Shown here piece by piece: positions 1 through 11,419 of a stretch of 64,000 bases of DNA; within the stretch, counting starts at the first letter, position 1, and each line of letters begins with the position of its first letter. The notes under the pieces were generated by a model. It saw only the letters and a list, made by a program, of their open reading frames with translations. It did no database searches and was not told the DNA's origin. The translations under genes were made by a program, and so were the position numbers. Location: contig NC_069369.1 in assembly GCF_021730395.1 (NCBI RefSeq), forward strand, positions 67,669,501 through 67,733,500, in the 5' to 3' direction. Origin of the DNA: Mercenaria mercenaria. Its lineage: Eukaryota > Mollusca > Bivalvia > Venerida > Veneridae.

Positions 1-10
1 ATGTTATTAA

Positions 11-187
11 CCTTTAGCCTGCTAGCGGCAAGTAATTTTGCCTTTGCGACCAGTGCAGACCAAGACATGCAGGCTGATCATGGTATGTACTGGTCGCTAT
101 CAAGTTAGTAGATTTTCAGTGAACATGCCTTTGAATAATGAGTTGAATGGTGGACCAGGCCTTTTTAGAGATTTAGTAGGCTAAAGA
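11..187. mobile_element. piggyBac-like MITE (TTAA target duplication)
   Basis: A 177 bp non-autonomous element flanked on both sides by TTAA (7-10 and 188-191). The ends are imperfect inverted repeats: CCTTTAGCCTGCTA at the left and TAGTAGGCTAAAGA at the right. No coding capacity. TTAA duplication with CC(C/T)T-type ends is the signature of the piggyBac superfamily. The copies at 10,520-10,701 and 61,021-61,206 look like the same family; all carry a GTGCAGACC-type internal stretch or a variant of it. Confidence 0.65.
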
Positions 188-191
188 TTAA

Positions 192-419
192 ATCCTTGGA
201 AAAGATTTGAAATTAGAAAAGGTGTGATTGTCATACTATATGCATATTTTTATTGGTAACATTATTATATTTTTGATGAAATGATGAATGGTATTTTGGG
301 ACAATGTATTGACATATAACATAGGATCTGTGTTTGAACGAAATTTGATTAAAATCTATTGTTTTCTTTGAAAGTGGCTTATTTACCACACACTGTGAAA
401 CATTACTACATGTAGTTTT
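192..419. other. Unannotated AT-rich spacer
   Basis: No open reading frame with family features, no repeat unit and no RNA gene seen. It separates a small MITE from the first tandem-repeat element. Confidence 0.5.
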
Positions 420-1404
420 TAGCTCACCTGTCATATAGTGACAAGGTGAGCTTTTGTGATCACCCTTCTTCCATCGCCCGTTGTCAGTGCGTGCGTCCGT
501 CCGTCCGTCAATAATTTCTTGTCTGCACGATAGTGGTTTCAGTTATGATTTTATTTTAACCAAACTTGCACACAACTTGTATCACCATAAGATCTTGGTT
601 CCTTTCTTGAACTGGCCAGATCCCATTATGGGTTCCAGAGTTATGGCCCCTGAAAGGGCCAAAATCAGCTATTTTGACCTTGTCTGCACAATAGCAGCTT
701 CATTTATGATTTTATTTTAACCAAACTGGCACACAACTTGTCATAAGATCTTGTTCCTTTCTTGAACTGGCCAGATTCCATTATGGGTTCCAGAGTGATG
801 GCCCCTGAAAGGACCAGGATTATCTATTTTGACCTTGTCTGCACAATAGCAGCTTCGTTTATGATTGGAATTTAATCAAACTTGCACAAAACTTGTGTCA
901 CCATAAGATCTCGGTTCCTTTCTTGAACCGGCCAGATCCCTTAATGGCTACCAGAGTTATGGCCCCTGAAATGGCCAAAATTAGCTATTTTGACCTTGTC
1001 TGCACAATAGCAGCTTCATTTTTTATTTGATTTTAACCAAACTTGCACACAACTTGTATCACCACAAGATCTTGGTTCCTTTCTTGAACTGGCCAGATTC
1101 CATTATGGGTTCCAGAGTTATGGCCCCTGATAGGGCCAGTATTAGCTATTTTGACCTTGTCTGCACAAAATAGCAGCTTCATTTATGATTTGAATTTAAT
1201 CAACTTGCACAAACCTGGTGTCACCATAAGATCTTGGTGCCTTTCTTGAACCGTCCAGATCCCAAAATGGGTTCCAGAGTTATGGCTACTGAAAGGGCCA
1301 AAATTAGCCATTTTGACCTTGTCTGCACAATAGCAGCTTCGTTTATGATTTGGTTTTTAACCAAACTTGCACACAACTTGTATCACCATAAGATCTTGAT
1401 TCCT
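420..1404 (+). repeat. Tandem-repeat element, AGCTCACCTG head, ~160 bp units
   Basis: The head at 420-455 is a stem-loop (AGCTCACCTG ... CAAGGTGAGCT), followed by a CGTCCGTCCGTC stretch at 496-510. Then come about six tandem copies of a ~160 bp unit, recognisable by CTTGCACACAACTTG, GGCCAGATCCCATTATGGG and TTTTGACCTTGTCTGCACAATAGCAG. The units differ by substitutions and small indels, so the array is not recent. Short open frames inside it, such as 481-720 and 1,234-1,500, are repeat by-products. The right end is interrupted at about 1,405 by a different element. The class is not certain; the layout recalls bivalve elements with core tandem repeats. Confidence 0.7.
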
Positions 1405-1779
1405 TTTTATACGCCCAAAAGGGACGTATTATGTTATCGCCTCGGTGTCCGTCTGTTTGTCTGTTGGTTAGCAACTTCCCTTCCGCTCTGTAACTCTTGA
1501 ACCCCTTGAAGGATTTCAAAGAAACCTGACGCAAATTTTCACCTCATCGAAACAACATGCAGAGCGCATGTTTTGGATGGCACACTTCAGGGTCAAGGTC
1601 GCACTTAGGGGCAAAGGTCATATGACTTTGTTTTGTGTGTATATTGCTCTGCTTTTGCGTTGTATTGCAGTGCTCTTGTTTTTATTTGGCAGATCCTTCT
1701 TTTGTTCACTTACAATAATTTTTTAATTACTTCCCTTTTATGTAACCATAAATAGCTTATTAATTTTAGTAACTTTTTA
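1405..1779 (+). repeat. Interspersed element with TATACGCCC head
   Basis: Begins with a short palindromic head (ACGCCCAAAAGGGACGT, 1,410-1,426), then a CGGTGTCCGTCTG stretch, then unique-looking sequence to about 1,650. A distinct family from its neighbours with the same head-plus-CGTCCGTC layout but only one repeat unit left. From about 1,650 to 1,779 nothing is recognised. It interrupts the array to its left. Confidence 0.5.
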
Positions 1780-3255
1780 GCTCACCTGAGCAATGCTCAG
1801 GTGAGTTTTTCTGATCGCTCGATGTCCGGCGTCCGGCGTCCGTCATCTGTCGTCTGTCGTCCGTCGTCTGTCAACATTTAGCTTGTGTATGCGATAGAGG
1901 CTGTATTTTTCAATTAATCTTCATGAATATTGGTCAGAATGATAACCTTGATGAAATCTAGGCCGAGTTCGAAAATGGGTCATCTCGGGTCAGAAACTAG
2001 GTCACTAGGTCAAATCAAAGAAAAACCTTGTGTATGCGATAGAGGCTGTATTTATGTCTACCCCAGGAGACATATTGTTTTTGCCCTGTCCGTCCGTCCG
2101 TACGTCACACTTCATTTCCGAGCAATAACTGGAGAACCATTTGACCTAGAACCTTCAAACTTCATAGGGTTGTAGGGCTGCTGGAGTAGACGACCCCTAT
2201 TGTTTTTGGGGTCACTCCATCAAAGGTCAAGGTCACAGGGACCTGAACATTGAAAACCATTTCCGATCAATAACTAGAGAACCACTTGACCCAGAATGTT
2301 GAAACTTCATAGGATGATTGGCCATGAAGAGTAGATGACCCCTATTGATTTTGGGGTCCCTCTGTCAAAGGTCAAGGTCACGGGGGCCTGAACATTGAAA
2401 ACCATTTCCGATCAATAACTGGAGAACCACTTGACCCAGAATGTTGAAACTTCGTAGGATGATTGGCCATGAAGAGTAGATGACCCCTATTGGTTTTGGG
2501 GTCACTCCGTCAAAGGTCAAGGTCACAGGGACCTGAACATTGAAAACCATTTCCGATCGATAGCTAGAGAACCACTTGACCCAGAATGTTGAAACTTCAT
2601 AGGATGATTGGTCATAAAGAGTAGATGACCCCTTTTGATTTTGGGGTCACTCCATCAAAGGTCAAGGTCACAGGGGCCTGAACATGGAAAACCATTTCCG
2701 ATCAATAACTAGGGACCACTTGACCCAGAATGTTGAAACTTCATAGGATGATTGGACATGACAAGTAGATGACCCCTATCGATTTTGGGGTCACTCCATT
2801 AAAGGTCAAGGTCACAGGGGCCTGACCATTGAAAACCATTTCCGGTCAGTAACTTGAGAACCACTTGACCCAGAATGTTGAAACTTAGTAGGATGATTGG
2901 TCATGCAGAGTAGATGACCCCGAACGATTTTGGGGTCACTCTGTGAAAGGTCAAGGTCACAGGGGCCTGAACATTGAAAACCATTTCTGGTCATTAACTT
3001 AAGAACCACTTGACCCAGAATGATGAAACTTCATAGGATGATTGGTCATGCAGAGTAGATGACCCCTAACGATTTTAGGGTCACTCTGTTAAAGGTCAAG
3101 GCCACATGGGCCTGAACATGGAAAACCATTTCCAATCAAACTCAAACATTTTATTGCTGAAGGCCGCCGGCCCATGACAACATAGTATAACAAAATATAT
3201 ATTACACCTATTGGCAATGTGGTGTATGGTACATAATTGTATATACATGTACAAG

Positions 3256-5560
3256 TCAGTTCAAAAGATCTTTTCTGAGTTTGCTTGCATACCATATATA
3301 CATTGCTAAATTATTGACAATAATTTCATTAGAAGAAGACATCAATATATAGAACTTGTGTACATTGACATTCGTAAAGAATTTGTAAGGAATATACTTA
3401 TGCCTGAGATCGCTATACACAGGACATTTAAGAACAAAATGATACTCTGTCTCTTTATCGCCTTGACAAAGTCTGCAAATACGTTGATGCCTAGGAATAT
3501 TATTATATCGTCCTATTTCAATATCCAAATCATGTGCTGAACATCTTAGTTTACTTAAAGCACTTCTAAATTTTCGAATATTTACACAATTCAGATAACA
3601 TTCATGTTCAAACCGTAATTTAAAACAAGCATATGTGCTGAGTTTACTACTATCTCTAACCTTGCCAAACCATTCTTGGATACATTGGTCAATCAGTCTG
3701 CCTACAAAATTCTTAATAAATACATTTTCATCATGCACATTCTGTTCCAACCATACATATCCGAAGCCTACATTATTCAGTAAACTTTTGACTCTTGTAG
3801 CCCAGTTATTTTGACCACTTTGGTCTAAAATATACATCATATCATACGCTTTACGGACATATCTACTTTGATCTAGCTTTAATATGCGTAGCCAGTATTT
3901 TATTACTCTTTTAGCCGTAGAAACAAACATAGGATGTCTACCACAATCTCCTACAACCGCTGCATTGCATGTCCTACGAGGAGTACACATGTATCGTTTA
4001 CAGGCGTATATCTGAGTCTGTTCAACTGATTGCATCTTATTTGTGCCCCAGATTTCCGATCCGTACAACAACACTGGTGAAATTTTCGAATCAAATATTT
4101 TGAAATACGCTTCCTTAGTCAACTGACCATATTTATACAATTTTGAAAGTAAATGTACAAGGACTCGCTTCCCTTCCAGCGCTTGTTCATTTGCCATTTT
4201 TGTTAAAGCTAGCTGGTTAGTGAATAGAACACCAACATATGAAAACGCTTTTACTACTTCAATTGGTTCATTCTTGTAGGTCCATCGTTCAGCTCTCGAT
4301 AAAACGCCACCATTTTTATGTACCATGATTTTTGTCTTATTAACATTTACACGCAAGTTATAATCGTCACAGAAGGTGCTTAATATATTTAGTAAACGTT
4401 GCAAACCAACAACTGTATCCGCTGTCAAAGCTAAATCATCAGCAAAGAATAATGATAATATTTCTTCCGTGTGTGGGAAGAGCTGTATACCTGCATATCC
4501 TGATTCTCCAATCCGCTTAACAAGATCGTTTATGAACAGGATAAACATAATCGGACTCCCAGAGCAACCTTGCTTTAATCCGAGAGGACACATAAAACTC
4601 CCCGTCATATCTCCATTAGAACACCGTACCTTAGCCTTTACTAATGTATACATGGCTTTGATAGTATTATAGAGTTTTCCATTTACCCCATTTGATGACA
4701 ATACTTGGAACAATTTTGGTCTGTTAATCAAGTCAAACGCCTTCTTAAAATCTACATATGCAACGTATAATTTGCCACCTTTTTTCGCCAACTGTTTGTC
4801 AATTAAAGCTTGCAAAACAAAGGCGTTATCTACTGTTCTGTACCCTTCTCTAAATCCTGCCTGTGGCTCCCCTATCTTCTCATATATATTTACGTAAAAC
4901 GTCAAACGCCGACAGATAACGTTTGTATATATTTTACCAAGTACATTTAAAAGAGATATTCCTCTATAATTATCAGGTACGTTCCTATTTCCCTTTTTAT
5001 ATATTGGTACTACGATTGATTCACACCATTGTTCTGGATATATACCATCACTAAATATCCTATTAAATAATTTTATAATAATACAAAGCAGGCTTTCTAT
5101 ACTTTCTAGAAAAAATTCAGGAATTAGTTCGTCATTTCCTCCACTTTTACCTCTTTTCATCGACCTAACTGCTCGAGCAACTTCATCTGCAGTGATTTCA
5201 CCATTAAACAATTCGTCAGTTATATCATCATCGTATTGTATATCTTCTAGCTCTGGGATTATGTTATCGACATCTAAATCACTATTAAACAATTGTTCAA
5301 AGTGTGTTTTCCATTGATCAATAGTAATATTTTCTTCCCTTCTAGTTTCCACTGTCATCCTTTTCAACTTTGACCAAAACGATTTTGCATTGGTATTCTT
5401 ATCAATAAGTTCCTCAAGCTGTTTTTCATTGTATTTATGCTTTTGCTGGTCACAGTAGTTACTAAATTCACGTTTTGAATCTAGATATGCGTCAAGATTG
5501 CTTTTTATTCTGTTTCGCCTGAAGACTCTTAAAGCTTTGTTTTTTAGATATTTAAAGTTC
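3256..5560 (-). pseudogene. LINE 1 reverse transcriptase region
   Basis: A long open frame (703 residues from the Met at 5,367, longer if read from about 5,560) with an intact-looking reverse transcriptase. Motifs are NYRGISLLNVLGKIY, AGFREGYRTVDN, VAYVDFKKAFDLI (motif A Asp), GLKQGCSGSPIMF and FFADDLAL (motif C FADD), then a thumb region. The C-terminus carries CRLCQ...EYHFVLKC, a C-x2-C-xn-H-x4-C motif also present in LINE 2, so the two belong to related families. The RT itself shows no internal stop. The upstream endonuclease is out of frame. Confidence 0.85.
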
Positions 5561-6977
5561 TACATTTCGCATCGAACCACATTGGCTGTATAACTGTGTA
5601 TGATTTTCTTTCTACTAGACAAACATTACCACTTAATCGCAGCTTGTCCGTTAATATTCCAACCAATGTCGAAATACTAGTATTATTATCTTCTATTCTA
5701 GTACAGAACTCTGTGATAAAAATTTGACTGAAATTACTTGATATTTCATGTTTAAATTGTTGAGTTCTTCTTTCATCGAATATGTATTTGATCTTAACAT
5801 TTCGATTTTCATCTAGAACATCTCGGTTACCTTGAAGACCCTTAATTTCATATTCAAATCTGATCGGCATATGACATGATTCAGTTCGATTTTCAATTTT
5901 AAAATTTGCTATTAACTGAAAAACATCGTCAGAACATATCAGATAGTCAATCACACTGCATCCGTTATGACTTATATATGTGTATTCTCCATTTATATCG
6001 TCATGGATTCTACCATTAACAATGCGAATTGCGTTAGCTTTACAATATTCTAACAAATTCAGGCCAAACGAATTCACGGACGTATCACGTGATCTCCTCA
6101 GTGTTAAATGTGAATCATCTAAAATATCTACTACGGCTTCATACTCTGCCACATTTCTATTAACAGTTATAAAATCATGTCTATTAGCTGTCCTTGCGTT
6201 CATGTCACCTATGAGCATAAAATTACTATTTACATCAATATCGTATTCAGACAAAATACTTTCTATTAAATTTATACCCTTATATTCTTTATTTCTATAG
6301 AACGGCGATTGTTCCGGTGGGAGATATGCTAAACATAGTACAACATCACTACCAGTCAAAGATATTGTTTTATCAATCTTTAACAGTATAGAGAATTCGC
6401 AGTCATCAAATATACGTGTAATAAATCTATTTAACGTTAGTTTAACAAAAACCACTAATCCTGCCATAGCTCGCCCGTGTATGTTGTTTCTTATTGCTGG
6501 GCAAAAGTATATTTGGTACCCGTTCAAATTAAATGGTAGATCTATCTCATGCTCTATCCACGTTTCTAATAGACATATTATGTCAAAACTATTCATAAAC
6601 TTAATTAAATCTTCGTCTAATACTTTATTAATTAAACCGTCAATATTCCAACATGCTATATTTAATCGTTTACTAGTAGTTTCTGGGCGTTGGCCTTCAT
6701 CCTATGCATGTTTCACCGATGTTTCATCCATGTCTATATCATAAAGCGGTCTTGAAGTATCCATACTTGTATCTTCATCAATCACTTCGATCAACTTTCT
6801 AGTAGCTTTCTTTACTACTCTTGTACCTGAAGGTTCATTTTCATCGTCTATCTGTATCCCATCCTTATCTACAATTTTCAACTGACCTCTATAATAGTAG
6901 CCCCAGTTGCCCATCTTTCTCACATATTGCAACTCTTCCCTCTGACTTTGCGTAAGATCGTCTCCTACGCGTATCAA
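5544..6977 (-). pseudogene. LINE 1 endonuclease region (broken)
   Basis: Encodes an exonuclease-endonuclease-phosphatase type domain. Visible are a start-like NIACWNIDGL, then IICLLETW (catalytic Glu), LIGDMNARTA (the GDxN motif) and a C-terminal SVIDYLICS and ESCHMPI (SDH-like, with Cys in place of Asp). About 90 residues precede the domain and begin MIRVGDDLTQSQ. One in-frame TAG near 6,690 separates this leader from the endonuclease. The frame then runs about 350 residues to a stop at 5,544, just after a one-base frameshift at about 5,565 that disconnects it from the reverse transcriptase. The element is therefore not competent by itself. Confidence 0.8.
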
Positions 6978-8424
6978 TAATAACTTGAAAACCTCTTGAC
7001 CCAGAATGTTGAAACTTCATAGGATGATTGGACATGCGGAGTAGATGACCCCTATTGTTTTTGGGGTCACTCCGTTAAAGGTCAAGGTCACAGGGGCCTG
7101 AACATTGATAACCAGTTCCAATCAATAACTTGAGAACCACTTGACCCAGAATGTTGAAACTTCATAGAATGATTGAACATGCAGAGTAGATGACCCCTGT
7201 TGATTTTAGGGTCAGTCTATTAAAGGTCAAGGACACAGTGGCCTGTTCATGTAAAATCATTTTTTGGAAATAACTTGAGAACCACTTGACCTACAACGTT
7301 GAAACTTAATAGGATGATTGGACATGCAGAGTAGATGACCCCTTTTTATTTTGAGGTCACTTGATCAAAGGTCAAGGTCACAGAAGCCTGAACAGTGACT
7401 TGAGAACCACTAGGCCAAGAGTGTTGAAATTTAGCGGGATGACTGGACATGCCAAGTAGATAATCCCTATTGCAGCCAACCATCAGTGTCTCTTTGACTT
7501 TCGCTCCTGACCCCTATTGACTTCTTGCCTATAGGACTTTGCATTGGGGGAGACATGCGCTTTTTTACAAAAGCATTTTCTAGTTTTCGTTTAATCTTCA
7601 TGAATATTGGTCAGAATGATAACTTTGATGAAATCTAGGCCGAGTTCGAAAATGGGTCATCTCGGGTCAAAAACTAGGTCACTAGGTCAAATCAAAGAAA
7701 AACCTTGTGTATGCGATAGAGGCGGTATTTTTCAATTAATCTTCATGAATATTGGTCAGAATGTTAACCTTGATGAAATCTAGGCCGAGTTCGAAAATGG
7801 GTCATCTGGGGTCAAAAACTAGGTCACTAGGTCAAATCGAAGAAAAACATTGTGTATGCAATAGAGGATGTATTTTTCAATTGATCTTCATGAAATTTGG
7901 TCAGAGTGATTGCCTTGATGAAATCTAGGTCGATTTTGAATATGGGTTATCTGAGGTCAAAAACTAGGTCACTAGGTCAAATTAAAGAAAAATCTTGTGT
8001 ATGCGATAGAGACTGTTTTTTTCAATTGATTTTTATGAAATTTGGTCAGGTTGATTGCCTAAATGAAATATAGGTCGAATTTGAATATGGGTCATCTGAG
8101 GTCAAAAACTAGGTCACCTGGTCAAATCAAAGAAAAAACTTCTGTATGTGATAGAGGCTGTATTTTTCAGTTGATCTTCATGAATTTTGGTCAGAATGAT
8201 TGCCTTGATAAAATCTAGGTCGAGTTTGAACATGGGTCATCTAGGGTCAAAAACTAGGTCATATCTAAGAAAATGCTTGTTTTATCGCAAGAGATTTTTT
8301 GGTCCAATCTTAATGAAAGTTGGTCAGAATATTTTTTTCCATGAAATCACTAGGTCAAACATGTTTTACACTGTTATGGAGTGTTTCTTAGGTGAGCGAC
8401 CTAGGGCCATCTTGGCTCTCTTGT

Positions 8425-9094
8425 TTATTATTAGCCGTAGGGAAAAACCGAGACCACTTTTCTGTGGTACAACATGTATGGTACCTTCAATTTTTAGCTG
8501 TATTTTGACAAATGTACCTTGTAAGAGTTTTTTTTCTTTTTGGTTATTTGGTTAAATTTCTTCCCTTTGTTGTTCCTGTCCTTTAGACTTATGGCTATAT
8601 AGAAAACTGATTTCAAAACAACTTTACACAAGACTAGTGTTCCTTGGGTGACCCTCTACTATATTCCTTCAAATAATTTTGATTCAGCGAAAAACATGGC
8701 CCCAAGGGGTTTTGCTTATTTTCCCTATATGCCTGTATAGAACTTTGAAAATCTTTTGTCAGAAACTGCTGGTCCATTTTCAAAACAATTTTACAGAAAT
8801 GTTTCTTGGGTGACCCTCTACCAAATTCCTTCAAATAATTTTGATTCATTAAAAAAGTGGCCGCCTGGGGGAGGGGCCCATTTTCCCATATGGCTATACA
8901 GAAAACTTCTTGTATGAAACTACTGGCCTGATTTGAAAATAACTTTATTTGATCAGAAGTAACTTTAAGAAAATTTCAACTTTATTTTCTCATAATTCTT
9001 TTGACTGATCTTGATTATGGTTATTTGACCTTCTTGTCCTTAAGTGCAATGATAACAGGTGAGCGATATAGTGCCATTATGGCCCTCTTGTTTA
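8425..9094 (+). repeat. Tandem-repeat element remnant, ~160 bp units
   Basis: Two clear copies of a ~160 bp unit starting near 8,644 and 8,805, marked by TTGGGTGACCCTCTAC and TTCCTTCAAATAATTTTGAT, and a partial third from about 8,885. It ends at 9,050-9,094 with GGTGAGCGATATAGTGCC and GGCCCTCTTGTTT, a tail shared with the elements to the left and right. No head was found, so the element is 5'-incomplete. Confidence 0.55.
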
Positions 9095-10515
9095 GCTCAC
9101 CTGAGCAATGCTCAGGTGAGTTATTGTGATCGTTCGATGTCTGGCGTCTTTCTGTCTGTCGTCTGTCTGTCATCTGTCAACATTTAGCTTGTGTATGCAA
9201 TAGAGGCTGTATTTCTCAACTGATCTTCATGAAATTTTGTCAGAATGATTATCTTGATGAAATGATGAAATCTAGGCCAAGATCAAAAAATGGGTTATCT
9301 GGGTTCAGAAACTAAGTCACTAGGTCAAATAAAAAAAAACTTTGTGTATGCGATAGAGTATGTAGTTTTCAACTGATCTTCTTGAAATTTTGTCAGAATG
9401 ATTACCTTGATGAAATCTAGGATGTGTTCGAAAATGGGTTATCTGGGGTCAAGAACTAGGTCACTAGGTCAAATCAAAGAAAAACCTTGTGTATGCGATA
9501 GAGGCTGTATTTTTCTACTGATCTTCGTGAAATTTTGTCAGAATGATTACCTTGATGAAATCTAGGTCAAATTTGAATATGGGCCATCTGAGGTCGAAAA
9601 CTATGTCACTAGGTCAAATCAAAGAAAAACCTTGTGTATGCAATATGGGCTGCATTTTACACCGGATCTTCATGAAATTTGATCAGAATGTTTGTCTGGA
9701 TGAAACCTAGGTGGAGTTTGAATATGGGTCATCTAGGTTCAAAAACTAGGTCATCTGTTCAAAATTAAAGAAAAGCCTTGTGTACACAATAGGGGCTGCA
9801 TTTTACACTGGATATTCATAAAATTTAGTCAGAATGATTGCTTCGATGAAATCTAGGTCAAGATAAAATATGGGTCATCTGTGGCCAATAACTCGATGTC
9901 TGGCGTCTTTCTGTCTGTCGTCTGTCTGTCGTCTGTCAACATTTAGCTTGTGTATGCGATAGAGGCTGTATTTTTCAGCTGATCTTCATAAAATTTTGTC
10001 AGAACGATTATCTTGATGAAATCTAGGCCAAGATCAAAAATGGGTTATCTGGGTTCAAAAACTAGGTCACTAGGTCAAATCAAAGAAAAACCTTGTATAT
10101 GCAAAAGAGACTGTATTTTTCAATTGATCTTCATGAAATTTGGTCAGAATGATAGCCTCGATAAAACTAAGGTTAATTTTGAATATTGGTCATCTGGGGT
10201 CAAAAACGAGGTCGATAGGACAAATCAAAGAAAAACGTTTTGTATGCGATACAGGCTGTATTTTTCAATTGAGGTTGATGAAATTTGGTCAAAATGATTG
10301 CCTTGGTCAAATCGAGGTCAAGTTCGAATGTAGGTATATTGGCTCAAACACTAGGTCAGATTGAAGAAAATACTTGTTTTACTCTTAAGAGACCACATTT
10401 TTGTGTTCAATCTTAATGAAAATTGGTCAGAATATTTGTTTTCATGAAATCACTAGGTCAAACATGTTTCACTGTTATGGTGTGTTCCTCAGGTGAGCAA
10501 CCTAGGGCCTCTTGT
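9095..10515 (+). repeat. AGCTCACCTGAGC tandem-repeat element, second copy
   Basis: Head stem-loop at 9,095-9,121 (AGCTCACCTGAGCAATGCTC ...), a CGTCTTTCTGTCTGTCGTC stretch, then ~145 bp units of the same family as 1,780-8,424. A second CTGTCTGTCGTCTGTC stretch at about 9,900-9,935 restarts the unit series, as if two elements or a duplicated head were fused. The tail at 10,470-10,515 is TTCCTCAGGTGAGCAACC then GGGCCTCTTGTTT. Confidence 0.65.
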
Positions 10516-10519
10516 TTAA

Positions 10520-10701
10520 TAAACCTTAAGCATGCTAGTGGCAAGAGATTCTGCCTTAGCGACCAATGCAGACCGAGATCAGCCTACCCTTTTTATCTAT
10601 TCTGTCAGTAAATTTTCAGTGAACATCCCTTCGGTTATTAAATGGTATTGCCCAAATTGAAGGATGGACCAGTCCATTTCAGAAATTTAGCAGGCTAAGG
10701 A
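10520..10701. mobile_element. piggyBac-like MITE, second copy
   Basis: Bounded by TTAA at 10,516-10,519 and 10,702-10,705. The right end GCAGGCTAAGGA mirrors a left CCTTAAGCATGC that begins a few bases inside. The internal sequence matches the copy at 11-187 (AGTGGCAAG..., AGTAAATTTTCAGTGAACAT, GGACCAG). No coding capacity. Confidence 0.6.
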
Positions 10702-10744
10702 TTAACAAGCTTATGCATAAGGTTTAGTTTTTTTGTTGTTTTTT

Positions 10745-10918
10745 TAGTTTAGGGGGCCTCCGCTTACGGAAGGTCGGTGGTTCTACCCAGGTGCCCGCTT
10801 GTGATGAAATAATGCACGGAGCGGCACCTTGGGTCTTCCTCCACCGTCAAAGCTGGAAAGTCGCCATATGACCTATATTTGTGTCAGTGTGACGTTAAAC
10901 CCAACAAAAAGAACTGAG
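10745..10918 (+). mobile_element. SINE-like element
   Basis: A short element with a B-box-like GGTGGTTCTACCC near 10,766 and a 3' end GTGTGACGTTAAACCCAAC followed by a short A-rich tail. The 3' part (CGCCATATGACCTATA...) is the reverse complement of a fragment at 27,054-27,125, so this is a dispersed family with a conserved 3' end, as expected for SINEs that borrow a LINE tail. Confidence 0.5.
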
Positions 10919-10925
10919 TTTAGCT

Positions 10926-11192
10926 CCGTTTGTTAACAGTACCAGTATTTCAGTTAGGCAATGGCAGGCAGTTGATCTAACCAGTGTTCCATGATTCTGT
11001 AGCAGAACTAATATTTTTTCCATAAGTAACTGCCAACTTCCCCACATGAAAGAGAGGTGGAGGATGAGTGTTTTGAGACACGGTGTCTTTTATTAATCAT
11101 TACAGAGAGCATGTGCCTTGTCCAGGGATCAAACTTACAACTCCATGATTTGTAGATCTGCACGCTAGCTATTGAGCTTACCATGCAGACAC
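10926..11192 (-). mobile_element. tRNA-derived SINE (minus)
   Basis: On the minus strand it begins with a tRNA-like head (A-box-like TAGCT..., B-box-like GTTTGATCCC from GGGATCAAAC at about 11,125). It continues with the body shared by the SINEs at 35,305-35,574 and 44,860-45,130, including CCTCTCTTTCATGTGGGGAA. More diverged than those two. Confidence 0.55.
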
Positions 11193-11249
11193 GGGTTTTA
11201 AATAGTAAACACTGTATATATGTATGCTAGTAGCTAAACACAGTATGGT

Positions 11250-11415
11250 GCTCGCCCGCTTAGCTCAATAAGGCGGACGCAGATCTACGGAACACAGGAC
11301 GTGAGTTTGAGCCCTGGGCGAGGCGTATGTTCTCCATGATGATTTGATAAAAGACATTGTGTCTGAAATCATTCTTCCTTCACCTCTGATTCATGTGCGG
11401 AAGTTAGCAGTATAT
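11250..11415 (+). mobile_element. tRNA-derived SINE head (plus, 3'-incomplete)
   Basis: CCCGCTTAGCTCAATAAGGC resembles a tRNA A box and GTGAGTTTGAGCCC a B box. The body ATTGTGTCTGAAATCATTC and CCTCTGATTCATGTG matches the other SINEs of the window. The 3' end runs into the repeat array that follows, so it is truncated. Confidence 0.55.
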
Positions 11416-11419
11416 GTGA

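Larger units (their letters stand above)
3139..6980 (-). mobile_element. 5'-truncated non-LTR retrotransposon (LINE 1)
   Basis: A 3.8 kb LINE on the minus strand inserted in a ~145 bp repeat unit: the host unit stops at CCATTTCCAATCA on the left and resumes with ATAACTTGA on the right. Read on its own strand it runs from an endonuclease region (about 6,980-5,544), through reverse transcriptase (5,560-3,900), to a C-terminal Cys/His motif and a 3' end of AATAAAATGTTTGAGTTTG, a short TTTGAG-type tail. No separate first ORF is present, so the 5' end is probably truncated. The clade was not assigned; the layout fits APE-endonuclease LINEs of the jockey/CR1/L1-like group. Confidence 0.85.
2053..7575 (+). 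repeat. GTCTACCCC-head tandem-repeat element, itself interrupted by a LINE
   Basis: The head at about 2,055-2,080 (GTCTACCCCAGGAGACATAT) is followed by a CCGTCCGTCCGTACG stretch and at least seven direct copies of a ~145 bp unit between 2,255 and 3,135. The units are recognised by ACCATTTCCGATCAATAAC, CACTTGACCCAGAATG and GGTCAAGGTCACAGGGGCC. Three or four further units lie at 6,985-7,460, after the LINE insertion. The tail at 7,500-7,575 contains GGGGGAGACATGCGC, partly mirroring the head. Many copies differ by only a few bases, so this array is fresher than the one at 420-1,404. Confidence 0.7.
1780..8424 (+). repeat. AGCTCACCTGAGC tandem-repeat element, split by a nested element
   Basis: The head at 1,780-1,806 is a perfect stem-loop (AGCTCACCTGAGC ... 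GCTCAGGTGAG), followed by a GTCCGGCGTCCGTC stretch. The tandem unit is ~145 bp, marked by CTTGTGTATGCGATAGAGG, TTCATGAATATTGGTCAGAA and AAACTAGGTCACTAGGTCAA. One unit precedes 2,053; several more follow 7,575 and run to a tail at about 8,385-8,424 (GGTGAGCGACCTAGGGCC, then CTCTTGTTT). The 2,053-7,575 block is a foreign element inserted inside. No protein-coding potential beyond repeat-derived frames. Confidence 0.7.

Noticed and set aside
481-1500. Open frames of 79-88 codons
   Set aside because: They repeat with the ~160 bp units and recur with changes in each unit; no conserved domain, no splice context.
2365-3295. Minus-strand frames with repeated NGFQCSGPCDLDL-like peptide
   Set aside because: Translation of the ~145 bp tandem repeat, not a protein repeat.
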